Source: Halomonas sp. S3-1-1 (lineage in GTDB: Bacteria > Pseudomonadota > Gammaproteobacteria > Pseudomonadales > Halomonadaceae). Taken from it: a stretch of DNA of 64,000 nucleotides. The stretch's first letter is position 1; each line of letters opens with the position of its first letter. Below the pieces are notes generated by a model that did not search any database, had not been told where the DNA came from, and worked only from the letters and a program-made list of their open reading frames with translations. The stretch covers positions 682,001-746,000 of the forward strand of contig NZ_JALGBZ010000002.1 of the NCBI RefSeq assembly GCF_023757625.1, read 5' to 3'. The translations under genes were made by a program, and so were the position numbers. Of this stretch, positions 1 to 7,568 are shown in pieces.

Positions 1-67
1 CGGTGACACCATCGACAGTCTGACTGACGACGTTTACTGGCTGACAGGCGCGCGTTACTTCTTCTAA
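1..67 (+). CDS. porin, C-terminal fragment (5' end outside window)
   Basis: The last 21 codons of a gene starting left of the window; the reading frame begins at base 2 and the TAA stop is 65-67. The final residues read DDVYWLTGARYFF, ending in the aromatic residue typical of outer-membrane beta barrels. They match almost exactly the end of the next complete porin (DDVYWITGARYLF), so the two genes are tandem paralogues. A strong terminator follows. Only the end is visible, so substrate and regulation cannot be judged. Confidence 0.8.
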   Translation, partial: GDTIDSLTDDVYWLTGARYFF

Positions 68-112
68 GCTCGGGCCAATATCCGAGTTAGAAAGTAACCC
101 TGCAGCAAATAG

Positions 113-142
113 AACCGGCTCCTTATGGAGCCGGTTTTTTTG
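113..142 (+). terminator. Rho-independent terminator after first porin
   Basis: A perfect 10-bp stem (113-122 with 127-136) with a TTAT loop is followed by a T run. It lies 46 bases after the stop of the partial porin gene and separates the two porin transcripts. Confidence 0.9.
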
Positions 143-174
143 TGGCCGTATGAATTTGTCTGGTAAATTTTATT

Positions 175-193
175 AGTAATGGTTATCATTATC
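175..193 (+). promoter_or_regulatory. Fur-box-like operator upstream of porin
   Basis: The 19 bases match the classical Fur box (GATAATGATAATCATTATC) at 15 positions, with the right half fully conserved. It lies about 20 bp upstream of the likely -10 element. This is a consensus comparison by eye; binding is inferred. Confidence 0.45.
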
Positions 194-209
194 TTGTTTA
201 CTTCTATTT

Positions 210-224
210 TGTTATAGTGTAACA
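210..224 (+). promoter_or_regulatory. Zur-box-like palindrome over an extended -10 promoter
   Basis: TGTTATAGTGTAACA is a near-perfect palindrome and matches the gammaproteobacterial Zur core TGTTATANTATAACA at every fixed position but one. The left part (210-218, TGTTATAGT) also reads as an extended -10 element (TGN TATAAT-like). A repressor bound here would block the porin promoter. This suggests zinc-responsive expression; that is inference. Confidence 0.5.
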
Positions 225-283
225 TTATGCCCGGTTGCTATTTCACTTTTGAACTCAATCAATTAAAAAGGCAAGGGCGGGCA

Positions 284-1309
284 ATGAGGGTGAATTCAGG
301 ATTTAAGTCGGCGCTCATGGGTGCAGGCATTTTGTTGGCAGGGTCAGCTCAGGCAACAACGCCTATTTACGACGAAGATGGTACTCAGCTGAGTGTCTAT
401 GGACGTATCTCCATTGGGATAGCAGGCGGCGGGCCGGACGAAGATAGCCTGGGCCGCTCTATTAATAACGATCCTGAGTTCGTGGATGTTTACTCCCGCC
501 TTGGCTTTCGCATGCGCCAGCAGATCAACAGTGATTTGGCTGCATTTGGACGACTCGAGTGGCGCTTCGCCGGTGACGAGCGCATTAGCGGCCAATCCTT
601 CAGGGAAACGCGCCAAAGCTTTATCGGCCTTGAAAGCGAGCGCTTCGGTACGGTGCTAGCCGGCAACTTCGATAGCCTCTACTACCAGTTCGTATCCGCT
701 CCTTTCGACGTTTATCTGGATCGCGGCCTGCTGTTTAACTCGACCGCTCTCCAATCCCGTGGTGACTCGATTGGCTACTACACGCCGGAAGTCAACGGAT
801 TTACCAGTTTCTTGCAGGTGAAGCACTACAGTGAGCGCGGCCAAGTGCTTGAAGAGCAGCGCCCCGAAGGAAGCGTAACAGCAGCGCAGGGTGGCGTGCG
901 TTACCGGCAGGGGCCGCTTAGCATTGGGCTGGGAGCGGTCGAAAACGTGGTGCGTGGTGGCGGTAACGGCGAAGTGCTTTATGGCTTGATTGGCTCTTAT
1001 GATCTGCGCGATAACCTTACCGCGCGCCTTGGGTTCGAAACCCAAAGTGATAGCAGTGAGTATGGCGGCGGTTTCGATTCCTTTGGCTTGGGTGGCACCT
1101 ACACCACCGGCCCTTGGGCGTTCAATGCCGATGCTTACCGGGTCGAGCGTGACGGGCAGGATGACAGCAACGCCTGGACGATCGGGTCGTACTATGCGAT
1201 CACTAGCGATTTCGATGTATTCCTCGAAGTGGCCGAAGCGGATTCACCCGCCATAAGAAGCTCCTCTGATGACGTGTACTGGATTACCGGCGCACGCTAT
1301 CTTTTCTAG
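284..1309 (+). CDS. outer-membrane porin, Gram-negative general porin family
   Basis: A predicted 16-stranded trimeric porin of 341 residues. The ATG at 284 is preferred over the in-frame ATG at 227 because it starts a clean signal peptide (MRVNSGFKSA, hydrophobic core, cleavage after SAQA at about residue 24), and because 227 lies on top of the operator region. The mature protein begins like neisserial/OmpC-type porins (YGRISIG near residue 35) and has the conserved FIGLESERFGTVLAGNFDS segment after strand 4. It ends in YLF, the outer-membrane assembly signal. A terminator follows directly, so it is monocistronic. It is a tandem paralogue of the gene ending at 67. The upstream Zur- and Fur-like boxes suggest metal-regulated uptake, but the permeant solute is not readable from sequence. 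Confidence 0.9.
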   Translation: MRVNSGFKSALMGAGILLAGSAQATTPIYDEDGTQLSVYGRISIGIAGGGPDEDSLGRSINNDPEFVDVYSRLGFRMRQQINSDLAAFGRLEWRFAGDERISGQSFRETRQSFIGLESERFGTVLAGNFDSLYYQFVSAPFDVYLDRGLLFNSTALQSRGDSIGYYTPEVNGFTSFLQVKHYSERGQVLEEQRPEGSVTAAQGGVRYRQGPLSIGLGAVENVVRGGGNGEVLYGLIGSYDLRDNLTARLGFETQSDSSEYGGGFDSFGLGGTYTTGPWAFNADAYRVERDGQDDSNAWTIGSYYAITSDFDVFLEVAEADSPAIRSSSDDVYWITGARYLF

Positions 1310-1333
1310 CGATACTCAATCTGATCGTGCTTC

Positions 1334-1363
1334 AAGCCGGCCCCTTCGAGGGCCGGCTTTTTT
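1334..1363 (+). terminator. Rho-independent terminator after second porin
   Basis: A 10-bp GC-rich stem (1334-1343 with 1350-1359) is followed by a run of T. It lies 24 bp after the porin stop and insulates the capsule operon from porin transcription. Confidence 0.9.
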
Positions 1364-1543
1364 GTTAAATCCAAGGTTTATTTAAAGAAATTGATCCATA
1401 GCATTTGTAGAGAGGCCGTTGAGGTAGAGCGCCAAAAGGGAATCACTTACAATAGCGGGCCAAGACGATGTGCTTGATGAGCGCATCAACCGTTTTTACC
1501 GTGTAAAGTGCAGGGCAAGGGAAAGCGCCCGGAACAATCCTCG

Positions 1544-1555
1544 GGCGGTAGCGTG
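1544..1555 (+). promoter_or_regulatory. ops element (RfaH recruitment site) in capsule operon leader
   Basis: GGCGGTAGCGTG is the operon-polarity-suppressor core found in JUMPstart leaders of enterobacterial capsule, LPS and hemolysin operons. It sits 21 bp before the first capsule-operon start codon, in an untranslated leader after the porin terminator. RfaH binds this element in the non-template strand of paused RNA polymerase and gives long-range antitermination. An rfaH gene lies in the same window (53200-53724, minus strand), which supports function. The remainder of the 39-bp JUMPstart consensus is not recognisable. Confidence 0.8.
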
Positions 1556-1575
1556 CCTTTTTTCTGGGAATCACA

Positions 1576-1983
1576 ATGCCACATACCTTACGTATTCACG
1601 CGGTGCCGGTTCGCCTGGTGCTCACCGCCTTAAGTCTGCTGCTGTTAAACGGCTGTAGTAGCTACCCCACCAGTAGCGCTACCCAGTCACCTCAATACGT
1701 ACTCAGTAACGACGGCGCCAAAGCGATTAATGATCAAACGATAAATACGTTTTTGGATCGCTCGCCCACCGGCGGCATCATGAGCTCGGCTTCGAGTCCT
1801 TGGGGCCCCAACGTCGAAATCGTGGCCGACGAGCGTTATCTGGCGGCGAGTGGGCGTGAATGCCGCCGCTTGCAAATCGTTAGTTCGCAGGCGGCCACTC
1901 GCCGCGCATTGGTGTGCAAAACGCCAAACGGATGGGTCGAACAGCGCGTGGTCACGCAATCAGTAGAAGGGCGTTTTCAATGA
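1576..1983 (+). CDS. small outer-membrane lipoprotein of the capsule export operon
   Basis: 135 residues. A signal peptide is followed by a lipobox LNGC with the acylated cysteine at residue 27, so it is probably an outer-membrane lipoprotein. The C-terminal half has a GREC..L...................VC..P.GWV pattern with two cysteines that could form a disulfide; this resembles the C-terminal module of 17-kDa surface-antigen-type or DVU3141-like lipoproteins. It is the first gene after the ops element, and its TGA overlaps the ATG of the KpsD-like gene by 4 bases. A role as a partner of the outer-membrane exporter is inferred from position. No function is established. Confidence 0.75.
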   Translation: MPHTLRIHAVPVRLVLTALSLLLLNGCSSYPTSSATQSPQYVLSNDGAKAINDQTINTFLDRSPTGGIMSSASSPWGPNVEIVADERYLAASGRECRRLQIVSSQAATRRALVCKTPNGWVEQRVVTQSVEGRFQ

Positions 1984-3740
1984 ACGTTTTGACAAAATAC
2001 ACCGCCCATCGCGCCATCAAAGCGCTGGCCATCGTCTCGCTAAGCGGCTGGGTGACGCTGGGCGCCACCGCGCATGCACAGGTACTGAGCCTGCCTGACG
2101 ATACGCTTGCCGGCCAACGCAGCTCATCAACCGATAGCCAACAGCGCCAAGGCCAGCAGGGCCCAGCACAAGGTCAAATCGACGACTCTCCGCGCGCCGA
2201 TTGGCGAAGCGGCACCTATGGGCCGGTACCCAACAGCCAGCCACGTAATCCGGACATGCTGCCGCCGTTTGGTTTCAACCTGTTTACCGGCGGTTTTCGC
2301 GGCGCGATCGGTGATGGCCTGAACGCTGATTACCGCATCAAACCCGGCGACCAGGTCACTGTACGCGCTTGGGGGGCGATAGAACTCGACCGTGTGCTGC
2401 CGGTAGATGCCCAAGGTAATATTTTCATTCCAGGTTCTGGCCCCATCAACGTGGAGGGCCAAAGTAGCCGGCAGGTAGACAACAGCGTACGACAGGCAAT
2501 TACCTCGGTGTACCCGGAAAATGTCGAGGTCTATACCAACCTGCAGGGCGTACAGCCCGTGGCCGTTTACGTCACCGGCTACGTGGAAAACCCTGGCCGC
2601 TATGCGGGTACCCCGGACGACTCGCTGCTATATTTTCTGGATCAGGCCGGCGGCATCGACCAGGACCTGGGCAGCTACCGCCAGGTCCGCGTAATGCGCA
2701 ACGGCAACCAGATCGCCACCGTCGATCTCTACGATTTTCTCATCAACGGCACCATTCCCCGTCCGCAGTTCCAGGATGGCGATACCATCGTCGTCGAGGA
2801 ACGCGGCCCGGCCATCGCCGTGGTGGGCGACGTTCACCGCGAGCTGCGCTACGAGCTGACCAGCAACACCCTGAGCGGGGCAGAGCTGGTCAACCTGGCG
2901 CGACTGAGAAGCGGCGTTTCCCACGTGCTGCTGCGCGGTAGCCGCCCCAGTGGCCCCATTGCGCAGTATTACCCGCTGGACAGCTTCGCCGTTCAAACCA
3001 TTCGTAGCGGTGACGAGGTTACCTTCAGCGCCGACCAGCGTAGCGAAACCATCGTGGTGGAAGTGGAGGGCAGCTACTACGGGCCTTCCCGCTACGCGCT
3101 ACCGCGCAATGCGCGCCTGAGTGAGTTGCTGGACGCCATTGCCGTACCGGAGCGCATGACCGCGGTCGAGAGTATTTCTATTCAACGTGAAAGCGTGAAA
3201 GAGCAGCAGCGCCAGTCCATGGAAGACAGCCTGCGACGGCTGGAAACCACCTACCTGAGCGCGCCTTCAAGCACCAACGAGGAAGCACAGGTACGCGCTC
3301 AGGAAGCCGAGCTGATCCAGAACTTCGTTGAACGCGCCCGCGAGCTCGAGCCCAGCGGCCGAATGGTCGTTGCCCACGACGGCAATATTTCGGATATCCG
3401 CCTGCAGGACGGCGACGTGATCACCATTCCCGAAATCAGCGATTCGTTGCTGGTTAGCGGTGAAGTGCTCGTACCCCAGGCCGCTGTCTATAGCCCAGGC
3501 ATGAACGTGATCGACTACATCGAAAGCGCTGGCGGCTTCACCAACCGCGCCGATGACGACCATATCCTGCTCGTACGCCAGAACGGCGCGGTGGAAAACG
3601 CCAAAAATTCACCGCTACGCCCGGGCGACGAGATTCTGGTCATGCCCGCCGCACCTACGCATAACCTGCAGCTGGCTGCCACTCTGACGCAGATTCTCTA
3701 TCAGGTTGCCGTTGCCACGCGCGTGGCTGTGGATCTTTGA
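1980..3740 (+). CDS. kpsD: KpsD-like polysaccharide export protein
   Basis: 586 residues, close to E. coli KpsD (about 560). The ATG at 1980 overlaps the preceding TGA, which favours it over an upstream in-frame start inside the lipoprotein gene. A signal peptide ends at AHA about residue 33. A Gln/Ser-rich linker is followed by a polysaccharide-export domain (DYRIKPGDQVTVRAWG, residues about 120-200) and SLBB-type ligand-binding modules (VYVTGYVENPGRY near 205; LLVSGEVLVPQAAVY near 495) separated by a region with predicted coiled coil. There is no lipobox, as in KpsD and unlike Wza. It should form the periplasmic/outer-membrane export channel working with KpsE and the KpsMT ABC transporter encoded just downstream. 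Confidence 0.9.
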   Translation: MNVLTKYTAHRAIKALAIVSLSGWVTLGATAHAQVLSLPDDTLAGQRSSSTDSQQRQGQQGPAQGQIDDSPRADWRSGTYGPVPNSQPRNPDMLPPFGFNLFTGGFRGAIGDGLNADYRIKPGDQVTVRAWGAIELDRVLPVDAQGNIFIPGSGPINVEGQSSRQVDNSVRQAITSVYPENVEVYTNLQGVQPVAVYVTGYVENPGRYAGTPDDSLLYFLDQAGGIDQDLGSYRQVRVMRNGNQIATVDLYDFLINGTIPRPQFQDGDTIVVEERGPAIAVVGDVHRELRYELTSNTLSGAELVNLARLRSGVSHVLLRGSRPSGPIAQYYPLDSFAVQTIRSGDEVTFSADQRSETIVVEVEGSYYGPSRYALPRNARLSELLDAIAVPERMTAVESISIQRESVKEQQRQSMEDSLRRLETTYLSAPSSTNEEAQVRAQEAELIQNFVERARELEPSGRMVVAHDGNISDIRLQDGDVITIPEISDSLLVSGEVLVPQAAVYSPGMNVIDYIESAGGFTNRADDDHILLVRQNGAVENAKNSPLRPGDEILVMPAAPTHNLQLAATLTQILYQVAVATRVAVDL

Positions 3741-3744
3741 GTTT

Positions 3745-3828
3745 GGTGAAGGGTGAGGTGTGAATAGTGAGTAGTGATGGGTTAATGGTAAATGGCAATG
3801 ATTGAGTGGGCGAACGGCAAGGAAAATG
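3745..3828 (+). repeat. degenerate 7-bp repeat tract, kpsD-kpsM spacer
   Basis: Twelve successive 7-base units fit a loose NGTGAAT pattern in perfect register (for example GGTGAAG, GGTGAGG, TGTGAAT, AGTGAGT). The tract fills the spacer and runs into the ribosome-binding site (AAGGA at 3819-3823) and the upstream in-frame ATG of kpsM. It is one of about nine heptamer tracts in this window. Confidence 0.75.
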
Positions 3829-3831
3829 GTA

Positions 3832-4641
3832 ATGGCCAATAACCCAACGGCGCGGCGTGGCGCTCGTACGCCGTGGCAGGTAACCCGTAGCGTGTGGTAC
3901 GCCATGTTCATGCGCGAGGCGATCTCGCGCACGATGTCCGACCGCATGGGCTGGTTCTGGATGGTGTTCGAGCCTGTGGCTTTCGTAGGCATCATGGTGG
4001 CCATCCGTAGTTTTATTAGCGGCGATAAATTGATTGTCAACGCACCGTTCATTCCTTGGATGATTACCGGTCTCATGGGGTTTTTCCTGGTTCGTGAAGG
4101 CATGATGCGAGGTATGGGCGCGGTGGATTCCAGTAAAGCGCTATTTGCCTATCGTCAGGTTCAGCCCGTAGACCCAGTACTGGTGCGCAACTTTCTGGAA
4201 GGCACGCTACGCACCTTCGTTTTTCTCATCTTCATCGTCGGCGGACTAATGCTGGGGGTGGAGATGTATCCAGATAACGCCATTCGGGTGATGGCGGCTT
4301 GGCTCTCGCTTTGGTGCTTGGGGTTAGGGCTCGGGTTGATCGTTTCGGTAGCCGCAACTCTGGTGCCGGAAATTGGTCGGGTAGTTCGCATAATATCACT
4401 ACCGTTGCTTATTATTTCCGGCGTTATTTTGCCACTCAATAGCTTGCCCCACTGGCTGCTCGAATACCTGATGCTGAACCCGATTCCACACGGGTTGGAA
4501 ACACTGCGCGTGGGCTTTTTTGAAAATTACAAGGTCATTCACGGCACCAGCATGCTCTACTTTTGGCTATTCACGCTCTCGCTTATCACGGTAGGGCTTA
4601 TCATGCACCTGCGTTTTGTTGACCGGTTAAAGGCAAGCTAA
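3832..4641 (+). CDS. kpsM: capsule ABC transporter permease KpsM
   Basis: 269 residues, an ABC-2 family inner-membrane permease for capsular polysaccharide. The ATG at 3832 is chosen because AAGGA at 3819-3823 is 8 bases upstream; an ATG at 3826 is too close and TTG 3802 has no site. Six hydrophobic segments are seen (starting near residues 43, 65, 115, 145, 180 and 235). The motifs RTMSDRMGWFWMVFEP and LNPIPHGLETLRVGFF are typical of KpsM/Wzm-type permeases. The partner ATPase is the KpsT gene at 7569. Three bases separate it from kpsE, so translation is probably coupled. Confidence 0.93.
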   Translation: MANNPTARRGARTPWQVTRSVWYAMFMREAISRTMSDRMGWFWMVFEPVAFVGIMVAIRSFISGDKLIVNAPFIPWMITGLMGFFLVREGMMRGMGAVDSSKALFAYRQVQPVDPVLVRNFLEGTLRTFVFLIFIVGGLMLGVEMYPDNAIRVMAAWLSLWCLGLGLGLIVSVAATLVPEIGRVVRIISLPLLIISGVILPLNSLPHWLLEYLMLNPIPHGLETLRVGFFENYKVIHGTSMLYFWLFTLSLITVGLIMHLRFVDRLKAS

Positions 4642-4644
4642 TTC

Positions 4645-5742
4645 ATGCAAGGCTTCTCTCGTTTCGTTAAAAGATCGCCACACTGGGCGCTGGCTATTTT
4701 GGCCATCATTCTGGTTACCTTTTACTGGTTTGTCTGGGCACAGGACCGTTTCGTTTCTCGCGCCACGGTGGTGCTGGACAGCCCCCAAGTGGCCACCCCG
4801 GAAATCAGCTTTGCCTCGCTCATGGGGGGCGGCGGAGGCGGCAATACGCACGATCTGCTGCTGCTACGCGAGCACCTGCTTTCCGTGGATATGCTTCGCC
4901 AACTGGACGATGCGCTGGATTTTCGCGAGCACTACAGCGAACACGGCGATATTTTCTCCACCTTGTGGAACGCCGACGCCCCCATCGAAGAGCTGCACAA
5001 CTACTACCTGCGCCGGGTCAACGTCGAGCTCGATGAGTACGCCGGCGTACTCATCGTGGAAGTGCAGGGCTATACGCCCGAGTTCGCCCACGACATGACG
5101 CAAATGCTGCTGGAAGCCGGCGAAGAGCACATGAACCAAATGGGCCACCGCCTGGCCGATGAGCAGGTTCGCTTTTTGGAGCAGCAGATGGTCCGCTTGG
5201 AAGAGCGCTTTCGCGAAACGCGCTCCGAACTGCTGGATTTTCAAAACGAGTACGGTTTGATATCGCCCACCGCCACCGTGGAAAGCCTGAACCAGGTAGT
5301 GGCCACGCTGGAAGGGGATCTCGCGCGCTTGCAGGCCCAGCGCGATGCACTGGCCAGCTTCCAAAGCTCACAATCCGCCGAACTGCGCCAGGTCGAGCGT
5401 CAGATTACCGCGCTGCGCGACCAGATCAGCGAGCAGAGCGAGCGCTTGGCCCAGGCTGCCGGCGGCGCACTTAACCGCGTTTCCGCCGAGTATGAAACCC
5501 TCGAGCTACAAGCGCAGTTTGCCCAGGAAACCTATTCCAGCGCCTTGGCTGCGCTCGAAAACACACGCTTGGAAGCGGCGCGCCAGCTCAAACAGGTCAG
5601 CGTCCTACAAAGCCCGCTCTACCCCGAGTACCCCACCGAGCCCGATCGCCTCTACAACAGCAGTGTGTTCGCCATCATCACTATCTTCCTCGCCTTCATC
5701 CTTAGCATGATCATCATGATCGTGAAGGATCATCGTGATTGA
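4645..5742 (+). CDS. kpsE: capsule export inner-membrane protein KpsE (PCP-3 family)
   Basis: 365 residues. Transmembrane segments near residues 14-32 and 340-358 flank a large periplasmic domain with a long coiled coil (about 160-290). A proline-rich motif (SPLYPEYPTEPDRLYN, about 319-334) precedes the second membrane span, as in polysaccharide co-polymerases. The C-terminal tail is very short and there is no tyrosine-kinase domain, which separates it from Wzc. A Gly-rich stretch (MGGGGGGN, about 55-62) is unusual. It should bridge KpsM in the inner membrane and the KpsD-like channel. A heptamer tract starts right after its stop. Confidence 0.92.
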   Translation: MQGFSRFVKRSPHWALAILAIILVTFYWFVWAQDRFVSRATVVLDSPQVATPEISFASLMGGGGGGNTHDLLLLREHLLSVDMLRQLDDALDFREHYSEHGDIFSTLWNADAPIEELHNYYLRRVNVELDEYAGVLIVEVQGYTPEFAHDMTQMLLEAGEEHMNQMGHRLADEQVRFLEQQMVRLEERFRETRSELLDFQNEYGLISPTATVESLNQVVATLEGDLARLQAQRDALASFQSSQSAELRQVERQITALRDQISEQSERLAQAAGGALNRVSAEYETLELQAQFAQETYSSALAALENTRLEAARQLKQVSVLQSPLYPEYPTEPDRLYNSSVFAIITIFLAFILSMIIMIVKDHRD

Positions 5743-5749
5743 TAGTTTG

Positions 5750-5820
5750 TGAGTGGTGAGTGGTGAGTTGTTAATGATGAGGTGTGAGGTGTGAGGTGTG
5801 AGGTGTGAGGTGTGAATGGT
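5750..5820 (+). repeat. 7-bp repeat tract after kpsE
   Basis: Ten heptamers in register: two TGAGTGG, TGAGTTG, TTAATGA, five perfect TGAGGTG (5778-5812) and TGAATGG. It belongs to the same family as the kpsD-kpsM tract. Confidence 0.85.
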
Positions 5821-5844
5821 TGGAGTGTAGAGTGCCCCCGCTTT

Positions 5845-5887
5845 GTAGGATCCGAATTCATTCGGCTAAGGCGGCGTCAGCCGCCTC
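5845..5887 (+). repeat. REP-like palindromic element
   Basis: A GTAGGATC head is followed by a hairpin (CCGAATTCATTCGG, 5852-5865) and a second hairpin (AGGCGG / CCGCCT, 5869-5886). Head plus palindrome matches the REP elements associated with RAYT transposases (GTAG tetranucleotide next to an imperfect palindrome). Similar elements occur at 7407, 49295 and, inverted, at 7475, 49247 and 52020. Confidence 0.65.
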
Positions 5888-6003
5888 GGGGGTAGCCATC
5901 AAGTTGAAATGATGGCGCAGCTTTCACTCACAGAGGTAACCTCTCACAAGACCAAGGCAACTTCACCAATACACTTGCCAAGCAATAACGGGGCATATAG
6001 CCC

Positions 6004-7410
6004 ATGCTCGATATTCTCCTTCACGGCGGCGCCACTGGCGTCACCGGCAGCTGTCACCAGCTCATACTCAATAGCGAAAACTCGCTGCTGGTCGACTGTG
6101 GCCTGTTCCAGGGCGAGGATGCAGAAGCGGACACTTTCGAGCAGCTCAAAATCGAGTTCGATATCTCGACGATAAAGGCTCTGGTGATCACCCATGTGCA
6201 TATCGACCACGTGGGGCGTCTTCCGTACCTGCTGGCAGCCGGCTTCAAAGGCCCTATAATCTGCTCGAAACCTTCTGCCAGACTGCTGCCGTTGGTGATC
6301 GAAGACGCGCTCAAGATAGGCTTCACCCGTAATGCGAATCTTATCGAGCGTTTTCAGCAGCAGCTCGAATTGCAAATCGTCAGCGTGGCGTACGACAAGT
6401 GGCACAGCGTGGTTGAAAATGACCACATCACAACCCGCATCAAGCTCAAGCGGGCAGGGCACATTCTGGGATCGAGCTACGTGGAAGTAAGCCATCAAAA
6501 CCACGCTACCCTACAAAAAGAGCGCATAGTGTTTTCCGGCGACCTGGGCGCACCCCACACGCCGCTACTACCAGCGCCCAAGTCACCCCACGGTTGCCAC
6601 CAATTGGTACTCGAAAGCACCTACGGCAACCGCACCCACCCTGACCGTGAAAACCGCCGCGCGGTGCTCAAAAATGCCATAGAACGGGCGCTGGAAAACG
6701 GCGGTACGGTCATGGTGCCAGCCTTCAGCATCGGCCGAACGCAAGAGCTTCTATATGAGTTCGAAGGCATTATTTTCGATGCCAAAAAATCACGCTGGAA
6801 AGCGCTCGAAATCATCGTCGATTCGCCACTGGCCGCGCGCTTCACAAGGGTTTATCGAGAGCTCAAACCCTGCTGGGATGCCGAGGCCCAAACGCGGATT
6901 CAAGCGGGCCGCCACCCGCTCGATTTTGCCAACCTCTACACGGTCGATTCCCACGAAGAGCATCTGCAAACCGTGGAGTACCTGGCCAACACCGGCCGGC
7001 CTGCGGTGGTCATTGCCGCCAGCGGCATGTGCGCCGGCGGGCGTATCATGAACTACCTGAAAGCCATGCTGGCAGACAAACGCCACCAGGTGCTGTTCGT
7101 CGGTTATCAGGGCGCCGGTACCCCCGGGCGCACGATTCAACAGTACGGCCCCAAAAGCGGCTGGGTCGAAATAGACGGCGAACGCATCGACATCAACGCC
7201 GGTATCACCAGCATCAGCGGCTATTCCGCCCACGCCGACCAACAAAACCTGCTCGACTTCGTCAAACGCATGCGCCACTGGCCGCAAACTATTTACTTGG
7301 TACACGGCGAGCAAACCGCCCGGTATGTGCTCAAGCAAAAGCTTGAAGCGATGTATGAGCGTAAGGGCAAAAAGGTGACCGTGAGGAACGGCGAAGCACA
7401 GACCCTGTAG
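6004..7410 (+). CDS. metallo-beta-lactamase / beta-CASP nuclease-like protein
   Basis: 468 residues. The metallo-beta-lactamase metal motif HVHIDH is at residues 64-69, with a later SGDLG (motif 4) and a beta-CASP insert carrying MVPAFSIGRTQELLYE and ASGMCAGGR, then a C-terminal SGYSAHADQ and LVHGE. This is the domain order of CPSF73/YSH1-like and bacterial beta-CASP RNA nucleases, and all metal ligands look present. Family knowledge points to an RNA endo- or exonuclease in the cytoplasm; its substrate here is unknown. It is oddly placed between kpsE and kpsT, preceded by a heptamer tract and a REP-like element and followed by another REP whose head overlaps its TAG stop. It may be an insertion in the export operon rather than a capsule gene. 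Confidence 0.85.
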   Translation: MLDILLHGGATGVTGSCHQLILNSENSLLVDCGLFQGEDAEADTFEQLKIEFDISTIKALVITHVHIDHVGRLPYLLAAGFKGPIICSKPSARLLPLVIEDALKIGFTRNANLIERFQQQLELQIVSVAYDKWHSVVENDHITTRIKLKRAGHILGSSYVEVSHQNHATLQKERIVFSGDLGAPHTPLLPAPKSPHGCHQLVLESTYGNRTHPDRENRRAVLKNAIERALENGGTVMVPAFSIGRTQELLYEFEGIIFDAKKSRWKALEIIVDSPLAARFTRVYRELKPCWDAEAQTRIQAGRHPLDFANLYTVDSHEEHLQTVEYLANTGRPAVVIAASGMCAGGRIMNYLKAMLADKRHQVLFVGYQGAGTPGRTIQQYGPKSGWVEIDGERIDINAGITSISGYSAHADQQNLLDFVKRMRHWPQTIYLVHGEQTARYVLKQKLEAMYERKGKKVTVRNGEAQTL

Positions 7411-7451
7411 GAGCCCAATTCATTGGGCGCAGGAAGGCGCCAGCCTTCCCG
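7407..7451 (+). repeat. REP-like element overlapping a stop codon
   Basis: GTAGGAGC head (7407-7414) followed by the hairpin CCCAATTCATTGGG (7414-7427) and a second hairpin (GGAAGGC / GCCTTCC). The TAG stop of the beta-CASP gene (7408-7410) is part of the head. The copy at 49295 shares the head and first hairpin. Confidence 0.7.
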
Positions 7452-7474
7452 GAGTTGGCGTTGCTCTCGACAGA

Positions 7475-7495
7475 TCGCTGGCTAGCGCCTGCTCC
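7475..7495 (-). repeat. REP-like element, inverted copy
   Basis: TCGCTGGCTAGCGCCTGCTCC matches the elements at 49247 and 52020. On the minus strand it has a (GTA)GGAGC head and a CGCTAGCC-type palindrome, although here the terminal TAC is changed. It pairs with the copy at 7407 in inverted orientation, like a BIME. Confidence 0.6.
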
Positions 7496-7568
7496 AGCAG
7501 CATGTTCTCGCTAGCTAAACGATCTTACTTTATTGTTGTTTCTTACCAAACTACCCATATAAGCACTC

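Noticed and set aside
1448..1453. TACAAT as -10 element of the capsule operon promoter
   Set aside because: No -35-like hexamer at 16-18 bp spacing; too weak to list as a promoter.
4645..5742. Wzc-type tyrosine kinase
   Set aside because: The C-terminal cytoplasmic tail is only a few residues long and has no Walker motifs; it is a KpsE-type protein.
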